Source of the DNA: Acetobacteraceae bacterium
GTDB taxonomy: Bacteria > Pseudomonadota > Alphaproteobacteria > Acetobacterales > Acetobacteraceae
Length of the DNA stretch: 64,000 nucleotides
Reading direction: 5' to 3'
Assembly: GCA_003164135.1 (NCBI GenBank)
Contig: PLSD01000102.1
Span: 62,001-126,000 of the forward strand
Shown here piece after piece: positions 57,513 to 64,000 of the stretch. Numbering within the stretch: the stretch's first letter is position 1; every line of letters starts with the position of its first letter. The translations under genes were made by a program, and so were the position numbers. The notes under the pieces are model-generated. The model was not told where the DNA came from, made no database searches, and saw only the letters and a list, made by a program, of their open reading frames with translations.

Positions 57513-58544
57513 TTAAGCGGCGTTTGTTGCGTAGGTACTGTCCAGTTGAACAGACCGGTCAGCCAGCATTTTACGGACGAACATGGGCACCTGGCGATAA
57601 GACTTCGCGCGCGGATAAGACAACTCCACGATAGGCGCTGTCTCCCCTAACGCCTCATGCTCAGCCCAATTGTCGAAATTCATGCGGTCCACATGGTCGA
57701 TGAAACTCTCCGCCGGCGCTCCCTCGGCAATCAACACTTCATGGCTGGCCAATTCAACATGGTAATAGGTGAAAACCTCCGGCACGTTGGCTTCGCGGAC
57801 AATACCAACGCCGTCCACTAGTGCAGCGGCGTGGATCAAGACTTCGCCGACCAGCATGGCGTGATCCGGTGAGACCAACAGATCGCGCACCGGCAGATAT
57901 TCACCCAGTGCACCCGCCTTGATGCGGATGGGCAGAACCCGCAACGGGTCGGCGAAGCGGGTGGAGACCGTGGAATGGCCAAGCCAGCGTACCGGCAGCG
58001 CTTCCCCCGAATTCGTTACCAGCATCGTTCCAATCTTGAGGTCTTCGACCGCAATTTCACCTTCAGTCGTGAGGATATTCGTACCCGCCGTGAAACAGGG
58101 GGCTGTTGGCGATAAGGTCCCGCCACCGGTCGAGGTGAGCTTGACGGCAGAAAACTTGCCGGTGCTGTCCGAAATTGAGGTATAGCGTTGCTCAATGCCG
58201 TTCTGGGCGGGGGCCTGGGGGACATATAACGCCGTCGCATTCGGGGTATAGTCCAGATACACATCATGCACCGTCGAGTAGGCCGGCGAAGTTGTGTTGA
58301 CCGCGATGTAAATCTGATAAAGCGGCTCTCCACCAGGCCCTGTTATGCTGGCCTTTTGGACGGTTGCCGTCGCATCGGTGCTATCGAGCGTTACCGGGGT
58401 GCCGCCCACCATGACCGTTATGCTAAAGCTTGTTACATTTGTCAGGGCGCCGGTCGTAGCGTCATAAACGGCCGTGAAGCTTCCGCTCAACGTCTCTCCA
58501 TCGGCGAACACGACGTTCGATAAGGTTTCAACTGTTCCCGACAT
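57513..58544 (-). CDS. Hint-domain protein (Hint_2 family)
   Basis: 343 residues. The N-terminal ~145 are beta-rich, Thr/Ser/Gly-rich and not recognised (for example GETLSGSFTAVYDATTGALT). From Cys150 a Hint domain begins: PCFTAGTNILTTEGEIAVED, then LPVRWLGHSTV, and the block VSPDHAMLVGEVLIHAAALV. Hint domains self-process in hedgehog and intein proteins, with the cysteine as nucleophile. Hint_2 members in alphaproteobacteria are usually found on large or secreted proteins. There is no signal peptide, so export, if any, may be type I. What the module does here is unknown. It stands alone. Confidence 0.8.
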   Translation of the reverse strand: MSGTVETLSNVVFADGETLSGSFTAVYDATTGALTNVTSFSITVMVGGTPVTLDSTDATATVQKASITGPGGEPLYQIYIAVNTTSPAYSTVHDVYLDYTPNATALYVPQAPAQNGIEQRYTSISDSTGKFSAVKLTSTGGGTLSPTAPCFTAGTNILTTEGEIAVEDLKIGTMLVTNSGEALPVRWLGHSTVSTRFADPLRVLPIRIKAGALGEYLPVRDLLVSPDHAMLVGEVLIHAAALVDGVGIVREANVPEVFTYYHVELASHEVLIAEGAPAESFIDHVDRMNFDNWAEHEALGETAPIVELSYPRAKSYRQVPMFVRKMLADRSVQLDSTYATNAA

Positions 58545-58838
58545 ATGTCTATTCTCCTGACGTGCATGCGTAATTTAGCACAAATTCTCAGGAAACAGCT
58601 AATAAATTTTGGCCGAAAAATTCACATTTGTCCGCAATTCGCAATTTCCGACCATGAGCGGACCGGCAGCTTCTGGCCCCATCCAGCCCTTCCACCGTTG
58701 GCCGTTACCGTCCGACAAGGGGCTAAAACCGTCCCCAAACCCCAACTCATTCCTTTTCCAACACAAACCCGCACAAATTGGGGTGCAAGCAAAAAATTAA
58801 ACCACACTAACAACGTGTTACACCACAACCCTCACAAG
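58545..58838. other. Intergenic spacer upstream of the parS-like site
   Basis: About 295 bases between the Hint gene start and the parS-like palindrome. No coding frame with a convincing start or family resemblance is present. The right part is A/C-rich (about 58740-58830) and could hold the promoter for the Hint gene. Confidence 0.5.
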
Positions 58839-58854
58839 TGCTCCACGTGGAACA
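58839..58854. promoter_or_regulatory. parS-like centromere palindrome
   Basis: TGCTCCACGTGGAACA is a 16-base palindrome interrupted at one position (the C where T would pair with A). It differs by that base from TGTTCCACGTGGAACA, of the ParB-binding parS type used by many bacteria. It lies in a non-coding gap just beyond the 3' end of corC. parS sites usually cluster near oriC, and the miaB-phoH-ybeY-corC block beside it is origin-proximal in several alphaproteobacteria. Confidence 0.65.
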
Positions 58855-58870
58855 CCCCCGGCGCCCACCC

Positions 58871-59758
58871 TCAGCTTTCATCCTTCGCTGCAGTCTCCTC
58901 GGCCTCCGGCGTCAGCGTCCGTCTCGCCCGCAGCCTGCGTATCCGCCGCGCATCCGCCTCCAGCACCAAAAACTCCACGCCCGAGGGATGCGCGATAATC
59001 TCCCCCTTCGCCGGCACCCGTCCCGCCAGGTTAAACACCAGCCCACCCACGGTCTCGATATCCGCGTCGCGCTCATCTTCCGAGAGCACCGACCCCATCT
59101 TCGCCTCGAACTCTTCCACCGGCAGCAGCGCATTCAAATCCAGCGCGCCATCGGGCCGTTCCACCACCATCGGGCCTTCAATTTCGTCATGTTCGTCGGA
59201 AATATCGCCGACAATCGTCTCCACCAAATCCTCGATGGTCACCAGCCCGTCGATCCCGCCGTACTCATCCACCACCAGCGCCAGATGTGTCCGCGTCTGG
59301 CGCATCTGCAACAATAAATCCAACACCCCAATCTGCGGCGCCACCAGCAGCGGCTTACGCAAAATCTTTTCCACCGAAAAACTTTCCGGCTCGCCACTAT
59401 AAGCAAACACATCCTTAATGTGCACCATGCCCAGCATATCATCCAGATGCTCGCGGAACACCGGCAACCGCGAATGTCCTTCCTGCCGCAGCAACTCTAT
59501 CGCCTGCGCCAAACTAACATCCGCGCGCATGGCGATAATATCGGGCCGCGGCACCATCACGTCATCGGCACTCATCTCGCGCAACCGCAGCACGTTGGCA
59601 ATCAGCGCCCGCTCCTGCAAATTCAGCCCCACCCCCTCGCCATTAGCACTCAGGCCCGCCTCGCCCCCGGCCTCCTGCACCAGTTCCGCAATGGAATCGC
59701 GCACCGATTGCTCGTTGCTGCGCAGCCGGTTCAATATCCGTCCAAATGCCGAGCTCAT
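58871..59758 (-). CDS. corC: CorC/HlyC-family CBS-domain protein
   Basis: 295 residues with two CBS domains (VMVPRPDIIAMRADVSLAQA, then SRLPVFREHLDDMLGMVHIK, and IEDLVETIVGDISDEHD) and a C-terminal transporter-associated CorC_HlyC domain (VGGLVFNLAGRVPAKGEII). The protein has been linked to magnesium/cobalt efflux in some bacteria; here no membrane part is attached. ATG 59758 overlaps the ybeY stop as ATGA; an ATG at 59770 is also in frame. It follows the ybeY-phoH-miaB cluster order of alphaproteobacteria. An lnt gene, often next, is not in this position. Confidence 0.9.
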   Translation of the reverse strand: MSSAFGRILNRLRSNEQSVRDSIAELVQEAGGEAGLSANGEGVGLNLQERALIANVLRLREMSADDVMVPRPDIIAMRADVSLAQAIELLRQEGHSRLPVFREHLDDMLGMVHIKDVFAYSGEPESFSVEKILRKPLLVAPQIGVLDLLLQMRQTRTHLALVVDEYGGIDGLVTIEDLVETIVGDISDEHDEIEGPMVVERPDGALDLNALLPVEEFEAKMGSVLSEDERDADIETVGGLVFNLAGRVPAKGEIIAHPSGVEFLVLEADARRIRRLRARRTLTPEAEETAAKDES

Positions 59759-60189
59759 CGGTTTTTCCATGGGTTTGCCACCTTCAACCGCGCCAAAATT
59801 TTAGCCTCCTCGCTCTCCATCTCCCGCGCCTCGCCAACGTGGTGATGGTCATATCCCTGCAAATGCAACGCCCCATGCACCAACAGATGCACCAGATGCG
59901 CCGTCACCGACTTCCCTTCCCGCGCCGCCTCACGCCGCACCACGCCCAGCGCCAGCATAATCTCCGGCGGGGTCTCATAGGTGAGCACATTGGTCGGCTT
60001 ATTCTTGCCCCGGTCCCGGTAATTCAGGCGCTGCACGGTCCGGTCGTCGGTGAGCACCACACCGGCCTCGCACCCCGCCGCCCGCAGTGCGCGTGCCACC
60101 ACGCGCACCACGTCCCGCACATAAAAATTCCAGCGCCTATCCGTAACAACCACTTCGCCCCCGAAGGGGTAACTACTTCCAGGTTCCAT
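59755..60189 (-). CDS. ybeY: Endoribonuclease YbeY (rRNA maturation)
   Basis: 144-residue zinc-dependent protein needed for 16S rRNA 3'-end maturation and ribosome quality control. The zinc motif is HLLVHGALHLQGYDHHH, with RDRGKNKPTNVLTYE and LTDDRTVQRLN upstream, all family hallmarks. The frame is open to 60360 but that part is antisense to nothing supported and overlaps phoH in frame conflict. ATG 60189, 10 bases after the phoH stop, gives a normal YbeY length. Confidence 0.9.
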   Translation of the reverse strand: MEPGSSYPFGGEVVVTDRRWNFYVRDVVRVVARALRAAGCEAGVVLTDDRTVQRLNYRDRGKNKPTNVLTYETPPEIMLALGVVRREAAREGKSVTAHLVHLLVHGALHLQGYDHHHVGEAREMESEEAKILARLKVANPWKNR

Positions 60190-60199
60190 CTTTATCCGC

Positions 60200-61222
60200 T
60201 TATCCGCGCCGCTCGCGCGAAACTTCCTTCGCGGCGGCCTGGCGCTGGTCATAGGCCTCCACAATCCGCCCGACCAGCGGGTGACGCACCACATCGGAAT
60301 TATTAAACCGCGCCACGCCAATGCCGGAAATCCCTTCCAGCGTATCCAGCGCATCCGCAAGGCCCGATCGCGTACCGGTCGGCAGATCGATCTGCGTCAA
60401 ATCCCCGGTCACCACCATCCGCGTACCCTCGCCCATGCGGGTCAAGAACATTTTCATCTGCACGGAAGTGGTATTCTGCGCCTCGTCCAAAATCACAAAC
60501 GCATGCGCCAGCGTCCGCCCGCGCATGAACGCCAGCGGCGCAATCTCAATCTCGCCGGTCGTCATCCGCTTGGTCAGTTGGTCGCCGGGGAGCATGTCAT
60601 TCAGCGCGTCATAAAGCGGGCGCAGATACGGATCCACCTTCTCCTTCATATCGCCCGGCAAAAACCCCAGCCGCTCACCGGCTTCCACCGCCGGGCGGGA
60701 GAGCACAATCCGGTCCACCCGGCCGGAAGTCAGCATCGCCACCGCCTGCGCCACCGCCAAGTACGTCTTGCCCGTGCCTGCCGGCCCGAGCGCAAACACC
60801 ATCTCATGGCGTGCAAGCTGGTCAATATACGCCGTCTGCGCCGCACTGCGCGGCCCAACAGCCCCTTTGCGCGTCCGTATCGCCGGCAAGTCGGAGAGCG
60901 GCAGCCGTGGCTCCATCGCCGGGTCCGTCAGCCGCATCGCCGCATCCACCCTTGGCCCGTCGATCATCTCGCCACGCTCCAACTGCCGGTAAAGTGCCGC
61001 CAGGGTCGCTTCCGCCGCGGCAACCTGCTCAACCGAGCCGGTGATGGAAACGCGGTTCCCCCGGCACGCCAGCCGCACACCGAGCCGCTGCTCGATTCGC
61101 GACAGATGCCTGTCATGATCCCCCAGCAACAACGAAAGCAGCGCGTTATCGCCAAAGGTAAGGGTGAGGGACCGCGGGGGCGGGACGGGTTGGGTAGCCA
61201 TGGATGCAATGATCTGGCTCAA
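60200..61222 (-). CDS. phoH: PhoH-family ATPase
   Basis: 340 residues. The PhoH nucleotide-binding loop is [20 protein letters not shown], followed by [20 protein letters not shown], Walker [21 protein letters not shown] and [20 protein letters not shown]. The N-terminal ~110 residues hold a KH-like part ([18 protein letters not shown]). Family members are putative RNA-associated ATPases. TTG 61222 is preferred, preceded by AAGGAGGT at nine bases and overlapping miaB by 4. ATG 61201 is an alternative. Confidence 0.92.
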   Translation of the reverse strand: MSQIIASMATQPVPPPRSLTLTFGDNALLSLLLGDHDRHLSRIEQRLGVRLACRGNRVSITGSVEQVAAAEATLAALYRQLERGEMIDGPRVDAAMRLTDPAMEPRLPLSDLPAIRTRKGAVGPRSAAQTAYIDQLARHEMVFALGPAGTGKTYLAVAQAVAMLTSGRVDRIVLSRPAVEAGERLGFLPGDMKEKVDPYLRPLYDALNDMLPGDQLTKRMTTGEIEIAPLAFMRGRTLAHAFVILDEAQNTTSVQMKMFLTRMGEGTRMVVTGDLTQIDLPTGTRSGLADALDTLEGISGIGVARFNNSDVVRHPLVGRIVEAYDQRQAAAKEVSRERRG

Positions 61223-62574
61223 GCGGCAAGAACCTCCTTTTTCAAACTTCCTAAGAGTGAGTTGGGATTAGCGTGGGTAATTTTCACCTCGTGAATTTCG
61301 CCGGTCAGCTCTACCGAAGACTCCACAACAACCGGCTGCGCATAAAGCGAGCGCCCGGCAATCTGGCCTGGGTGGCGGCCAAAACCTGTAAACAACACCG
61401 GCGTCGTCAGCCCCACGGTCGAGGCATTGAACGCATCCTGCTGGCGCCGCAATTCCGCCTGCAGCTCATACAGCCGGGCATTCTTCACCTCGTCGGAAAG
61501 CTGCGGCAGCCCCGCCGCCGGCGTGCCGGGGCGCGGGGAATAGTTAAAGCTATACGCCAGCGCAAACCCCGTCTCGCGCACCAGCGCCATGGTGGCGGCA
61601 AAATCCGCATCCGTCTCGCCGGGGTGGCCGATGATAAAGTCCGACGTAAACGCCATATCCGGCCGCACTTCGCGCAACCGCGCCACAATCCGCCGGAAAT
61701 CATCGGCGGTATGCTTGCGGTTCATCGCGGCCAGTATCTTGTCCGAGCCAGACTGCACCGGCAGATGCAAAAACGGCATCAGCGCCGGATTATCCCGGTG
61801 CGCCAAAATCAGCTCCTCGGTCACGTCCGATGGGTGCGAGGTCGTATAACGCAACCGGCCCAACCCCTCGATCTCCGCCAGCTCGCTCAACAGCCGCGTC
61901 AGGCTCCAAATCCGCCCATCCGGCCCCTCGCCGTGGTAGGCGTTCACATTCTGCCCCAGCAGCGCAATCTCGCGCGTGCCCTGCGCCACCATCCGCCTGG
62001 CCTCGGCCACAATGCTCGCCACCGGGCGCGATGCCTCAGCCCCGCGCGTATAGGGCACCACGCAGAACGAGCAGAACTTGTCACAGCCCTCCTGGATGGT
62101 CAGGTTCGCAATCACCCCCTGGGGTGCTGCCGCATCCGGCAGAAAATCAAATTTTTTCTCGGTGGGGAAATCCGTGTCGATCACCGAGCCCTTGCTGCGG
62201 TGCACCTGCGCGATCAACTCCGGCAGCCGGTGATACGCCTGCGGCCCCACCACCATGTCCACATAAGGTGCGCGTTTCAGCAGAATATCCCCCTCCGCCT
62301 GCGCCACGCAGCCGGTCACGGCGATCATCATCTTTCCGCCGCCGGCCTCTTTCAAATCGCGCAGCCGCCCGAGTGCCGAGAACACTTTCTCCGCCGCCCG
62401 TTCGCGTATGTGGCAAGTGTTCATAATCACCATGTCCGCCCCCTCGGGGCTGTCCACTGGCGCGTAACCCAGCGGGGCAAGCACATCCGCCATCCGCGCG
62501 CTATCGTACACGTTCATCTGGCAGCCATGAGTCACTATGTGCAGTCTACGGGTTTTTGTGTCCGTCGCGGTCAT
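61219..62574 (-). CDS. miaB: tRNA-2-methylthio-N6-(dimethylallyl)adenosine synthase
   Basis: Radical SAM methylthiotransferase acting on i6A-37 of tRNA. The 451 residues have the N-terminal UPF0004 domain ([18 protein letters not shown]; cysteines also in NTCHIRERA and [10 protein letters not shown]), the radical SAM cysteines in [15 protein letters not shown], and a C-terminal TRAM domain ([17 protein letters not shown]). The fused Fe-S sites support MiaB rather than RimO. It overlaps phoH by 4 bases. A REP-like repeat lies just upstream of its start. Confidence 0.94.
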   Translation of the reverse strand: MTATDTKTRRLHIVTHGCQMNVYDSARMADVLAPLGYAPVDSPEGADMVIMNTCHIRERAAEKVFSALGRLRDLKEAGGGKMMIAVTGCVAQAEGDILLKRAPYVDMVVGPQAYHRLPELIAQVHRSKGSVIDTDFPTEKKFDFLPDAAAPQGVIANLTIQEGCDKFCSFCVVPYTRGAEASRPVASIVAEARRMVAQGTREIALLGQNVNAYHGEGPDGRIWSLTRLLSELAEIEGLGRLRYTTSHPSDVTEELILAHRDNPALMPFLHLPVQSGSDKILAAMNRKHTADDFRRIVARLREVRPDMAFTSDFIIGHPGETDADFAATMALVRETGFALAYSFNYSPRPGTPAAGLPQLSDEVKNARLYELQAELRRQQDAFNASTVGLTTPVLFTGFGRHPGQIAGRSLYAQPVVVESSVELTGEIHEVKITHANPNSLLGSLKKEVLAA

Positions 62575-62579
62575 ACGTC

Positions 62580-62657
62580 TAGAGCCCGATCGTTAAAGGT
62601 TGCGTCAACTTCTGACGCAGCCTTTAACGTGAATCGGTCTCTGATCAAAAAGTTTGA
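62580..62657. repeat. REP-like element (copy B)
   Basis: TAGAGCCCGATCG, a hairpin of 17-base arms (CGTTAAAGG-TGCGTCA with TGACGCA-CCTTTAACG, 62591-62629), TGAATCG, and CAAAAAG. The frame of conserved blocks matches copy A at 38489, while the hairpin sequence is different but still paired. It lies 6 bases before the miaB ATG region, inside the trhO-miaB gap. Confidence 0.75.
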
Positions 62658-62766
62658 GTGCGGCCGCAGGTCGCGTTCAAAACTCATCCGGTTTCCCCGG
62701 ACGGAAAAGCGCGTGTAAGGCAAACTGGTCAAGGTCAATTCTTTAAGAATCCTCCTGAGCGTCCCG

Positions 62767-63546
62767 CTACTCCGCTATGTTTCCACGCGCCGTGTCAAGA
62801 AAATTTGCGTGACCATCCGGTGACTTAATGCTCAGGCCGTGCCCCAAAGCCACCCGCTGGTCGAACACAAAACACTCGCCCCGCCACTTGCTTTCCGCCT
62901 CCGGAACCTCCTCCAGATAGCGCAAAATCCCACCCTGGAGTTGGAAAACCTGCTCAAACCCCGCCTCCAGCATAAACGCGCTGGCCTTCTCGCAGCGGAT
63001 TCCCCCGGTACAGAACATGGCAATTTTCCTGGTTTTCGCATCGCCAAGCCGCTCGCGCACAAAATCCTTGAACCCGGTGAAACTGGTCAGCCCTGGGTCG
63101 ATCGCCCCCTCGAACGTGCCATAACCAACCTCGAATCCGTTGCGTGTATCCACCAGCACCACGCCGGGGTCTTCCAGCAGCGCGTTCCAGTCCCGCGGCG
63201 CCACGTACTGGCCAAGCTTCGTGGTCTCATCCAACAACTGGCCAAAGGTGATAACCTCGCGCTTCAGCTTGATTTTTAAGCGGTCAAAATGGGCCGCCCC
63301 AGCCGTGGAAAATTTCACCTCCAACCGCTCGAACGCCGGGCGGTCATCGGTTGCCACGCGCAGCTTCCCGACAAACGCATCAATCGCCTCCGGCGCCCCC
63401 GCGATGGTGCCGTTAATCCCCTCCGGGCTGACCAAAATGGTCCCAAAAATCTCCAACGCCGCGCAAGCCGCCAAAAACTCTTCCCGCACCGCCTGCGGCT
63501 GTTCCAGCCGCAAAAACTGATACAGCGCGGCTACCTTGTTCGTCAT
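62767..63546 (-). CDS. trhO: tRNA uridine(34) hydroxylase TrhO (rhodanese family)
   Basis: Oxygen-dependent modification of U34 in tRNA, forming 5-hydroxyuridine. The 259 residues carry the N-terminal acylphosphatase-like domain (ILVSPEGINGTIAGAPEAID) and the rhodanese domain with the YbfA/YceA signature FCTGGIRCEKASAFM, which contains the catalytic cysteine in CTGGIRCEK. The N-terminus overlaps the plsC end by 4 bases, so the two are cotranscribed. In many relatives miaB follows plsC directly, so trhO looks inserted. Confidence 0.9.
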   Translation of the reverse strand: MTNKVAALYQFLRLEQPQAVREEFLAACAALEIFGTILVSPEGINGTIAGAPEAIDAFVGKLRVATDDRPAFERLEVKFSTAGAAHFDRLKIKLKREVITFGQLLDETTKLGQYVAPRDWNALLEDPGVVLVDTRNGFEVGYGTFEGAIDPGLTSFTGFKDFVRERLGDAKTRKIAMFCTGGIRCEKASAFMLEAGFEQVFQLQGGILRYLEEVPEAESKWRGECFVFDQRVALGHGLSIKSPDGHANFLDTARGNIAE

Positions 63547-64000
63547 ACCGTAAGTCCCTGTCCCGTAAGTCCTTGTCTCAGTGCCGCGGCATTATGCGCA
63601 ATCCGCGCTTCCAACGCCGCCGCGAGTATTTTTCGATTCGGGAAAGTCCCCGGCGGAATCGGCGCGTCCAGCAATATCGTCGCATGCACGCTGCGCCGCC
63701 GGCCAAGCCGGCTAAAATGCGGGGCCATCTCCATGTCGCCATACCAGGCGATCTCCGGCCGGTCTGCCCGCAGCACCGGCAGCCCGTCCAACCCGTCGTA
63801 CACAATCGTCACCGGCTGCACATAAGGTTTGGCCGCCGCATCCGCCACTACTAAAAATGAAGAGGCAAACGGCAAAATCCGGTTGCCGTCGGAGGTGGTG
63901 CCTTCCGGGAACAAAATAATATTATCCCCCGCATCCAGCCGCGCCGCCAGGCCGCCCTGCTCACGCGCCACGTTGGTGCGGTTGCGCGAGACGAACACCG
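63543..64000 (-). CDS. plsC: 1-acyl-sn-glycerol-3-phosphate acyltransferase, C-terminal part
   Basis: The last ~150 residues of a PlsC-family enzyme, which acylates lysophosphatidate in phospholipid synthesis. The frame is open to the window edge; the first bases on the minus strand read GVFVSRNR, typical of the third acyltransferase motif region. The FPEGT motif is in NIILFPEGTTSDGNRI, and VQPVTIVYDG corresponds to motif IV. The His-x4-Asp catalytic motif lies outside the window. It ends 4 bases into trhO. Confidence 0.88.
   Translation of the reverse strand, partial: VFVSRNRTNVAREQGGLAARLDAGDNIILFPEGTTSDGNRILPFASSFLVVADAAAKPYVQPVTIVYDGLDGLPVLRADRPEIAWYGDMEMAPHFSRLGRRRSVHATILLDAPIPPGTFPNRKILAAALEARIAHNAAALRQGLTGQGLTV

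Overview
The window is a gene-dense, high-GC chromosomal stretch from an alphaproteobacterium, most likely an Acetobacteraceae/Rhodospirillales-type organism (Acidocella/Acidiphilium-like). This rests on gene content and order (Entner-Doudoroff operon, lptF-lptG-lptD-surA, purN-purM | perM-hdaA-ppk, miaB-phoH-ybeY-corC, small aa3 oxidase subunit IV, class II GlpX) and on the codon bias. The genus is inference. No phage, intact insertion sequence, CRISPR array or rRNA operon is visible. Almost everything is core metabolism, envelope biogenesis or information processing, with a few accessory genes.

Region by region. 1-6.4 kb: one tightly overlapped plus-strand operon zwf(partial)-pgl-edd-eda-pgi-glpX, holding the Entner-Doudoroff route plus two enzymes that recycle triose/fructose phosphates to glucose-6-phosphate. 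6.4-9 kb: decayed coding sequence, a 32-codon ORF and a two-domain family III CoA-transferase. 9-11.9 kb: pgm and a divergent MYG1-family gene. 11.9-18.3 kb: tamA-tamB and two small membrane proteins. 18.4-20.6 kb: a fused NagA-MurQ peptidoglycan-recycling enzyme lying directly behind tRNA-Thr, then tRNA-Ala. 20.7-24.1 kb: ohr and a large repeat-bearing two-domain glycosyltransferase. 24.2-27.1 kb: bioB-bioA divergent from bioD. 27.1-31.3 kb: mlaF-mlaE-alr and dnaB. 31.3-34.6 kb: a Pat-like acyltransferase and a PIN/RHH toxin-antitoxin pair. 34.9-36.2 kb: rpsF-rpsR-rplI with a strong terminator. 36.4-38.8 kb: cfa behind an FNR-like box, an S49 peptidase, a REP-like repeat and a 54-residue cytochrome oxidase subunit. 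38.8-44.6 kb: purM-purN divergent from perM-hdaA, followed by ppk. 44.7-46.2 kb: an FAD monooxygenase with an upstream FNR-like box. 46.3-55.1 kb: a long minus-strand run FKBP-bioF-bioH-bioC-lptF-lptG-lptD-surA. 55.2-58.5 kb: a Thr-rich secreted protein, an aspartate aminotransferase and a Hint-domain protein. 58.8-64 kb: a parS-like site, then corC-ybeY-phoH-miaB, a second REP-like element, trhO and a partial plsC.

How the genes work together. Biotin synthesis is complete in the window but split: bioF/H/C (pimeloyl part and the first ring step) lie about 26 kb from bioA/B/D. Outer-membrane assembly is covered by tamAB, lptDFG, surA and mlaEF. Carbon flow can run as an ED cycle. MurQ and NagA on one chain connect cell-wall recycling to amino-sugar metabolism, and alr supplies D-Ala for the wall.

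The observations I consider most worth checking are the NagA-MurQ fusion behind a tRNA, the parS-like palindrome, the CoA-transferase with one apparently dead half, two FNR-like boxes, the REP-like family and the ~43-residue repeats in the glycosyltransferase.
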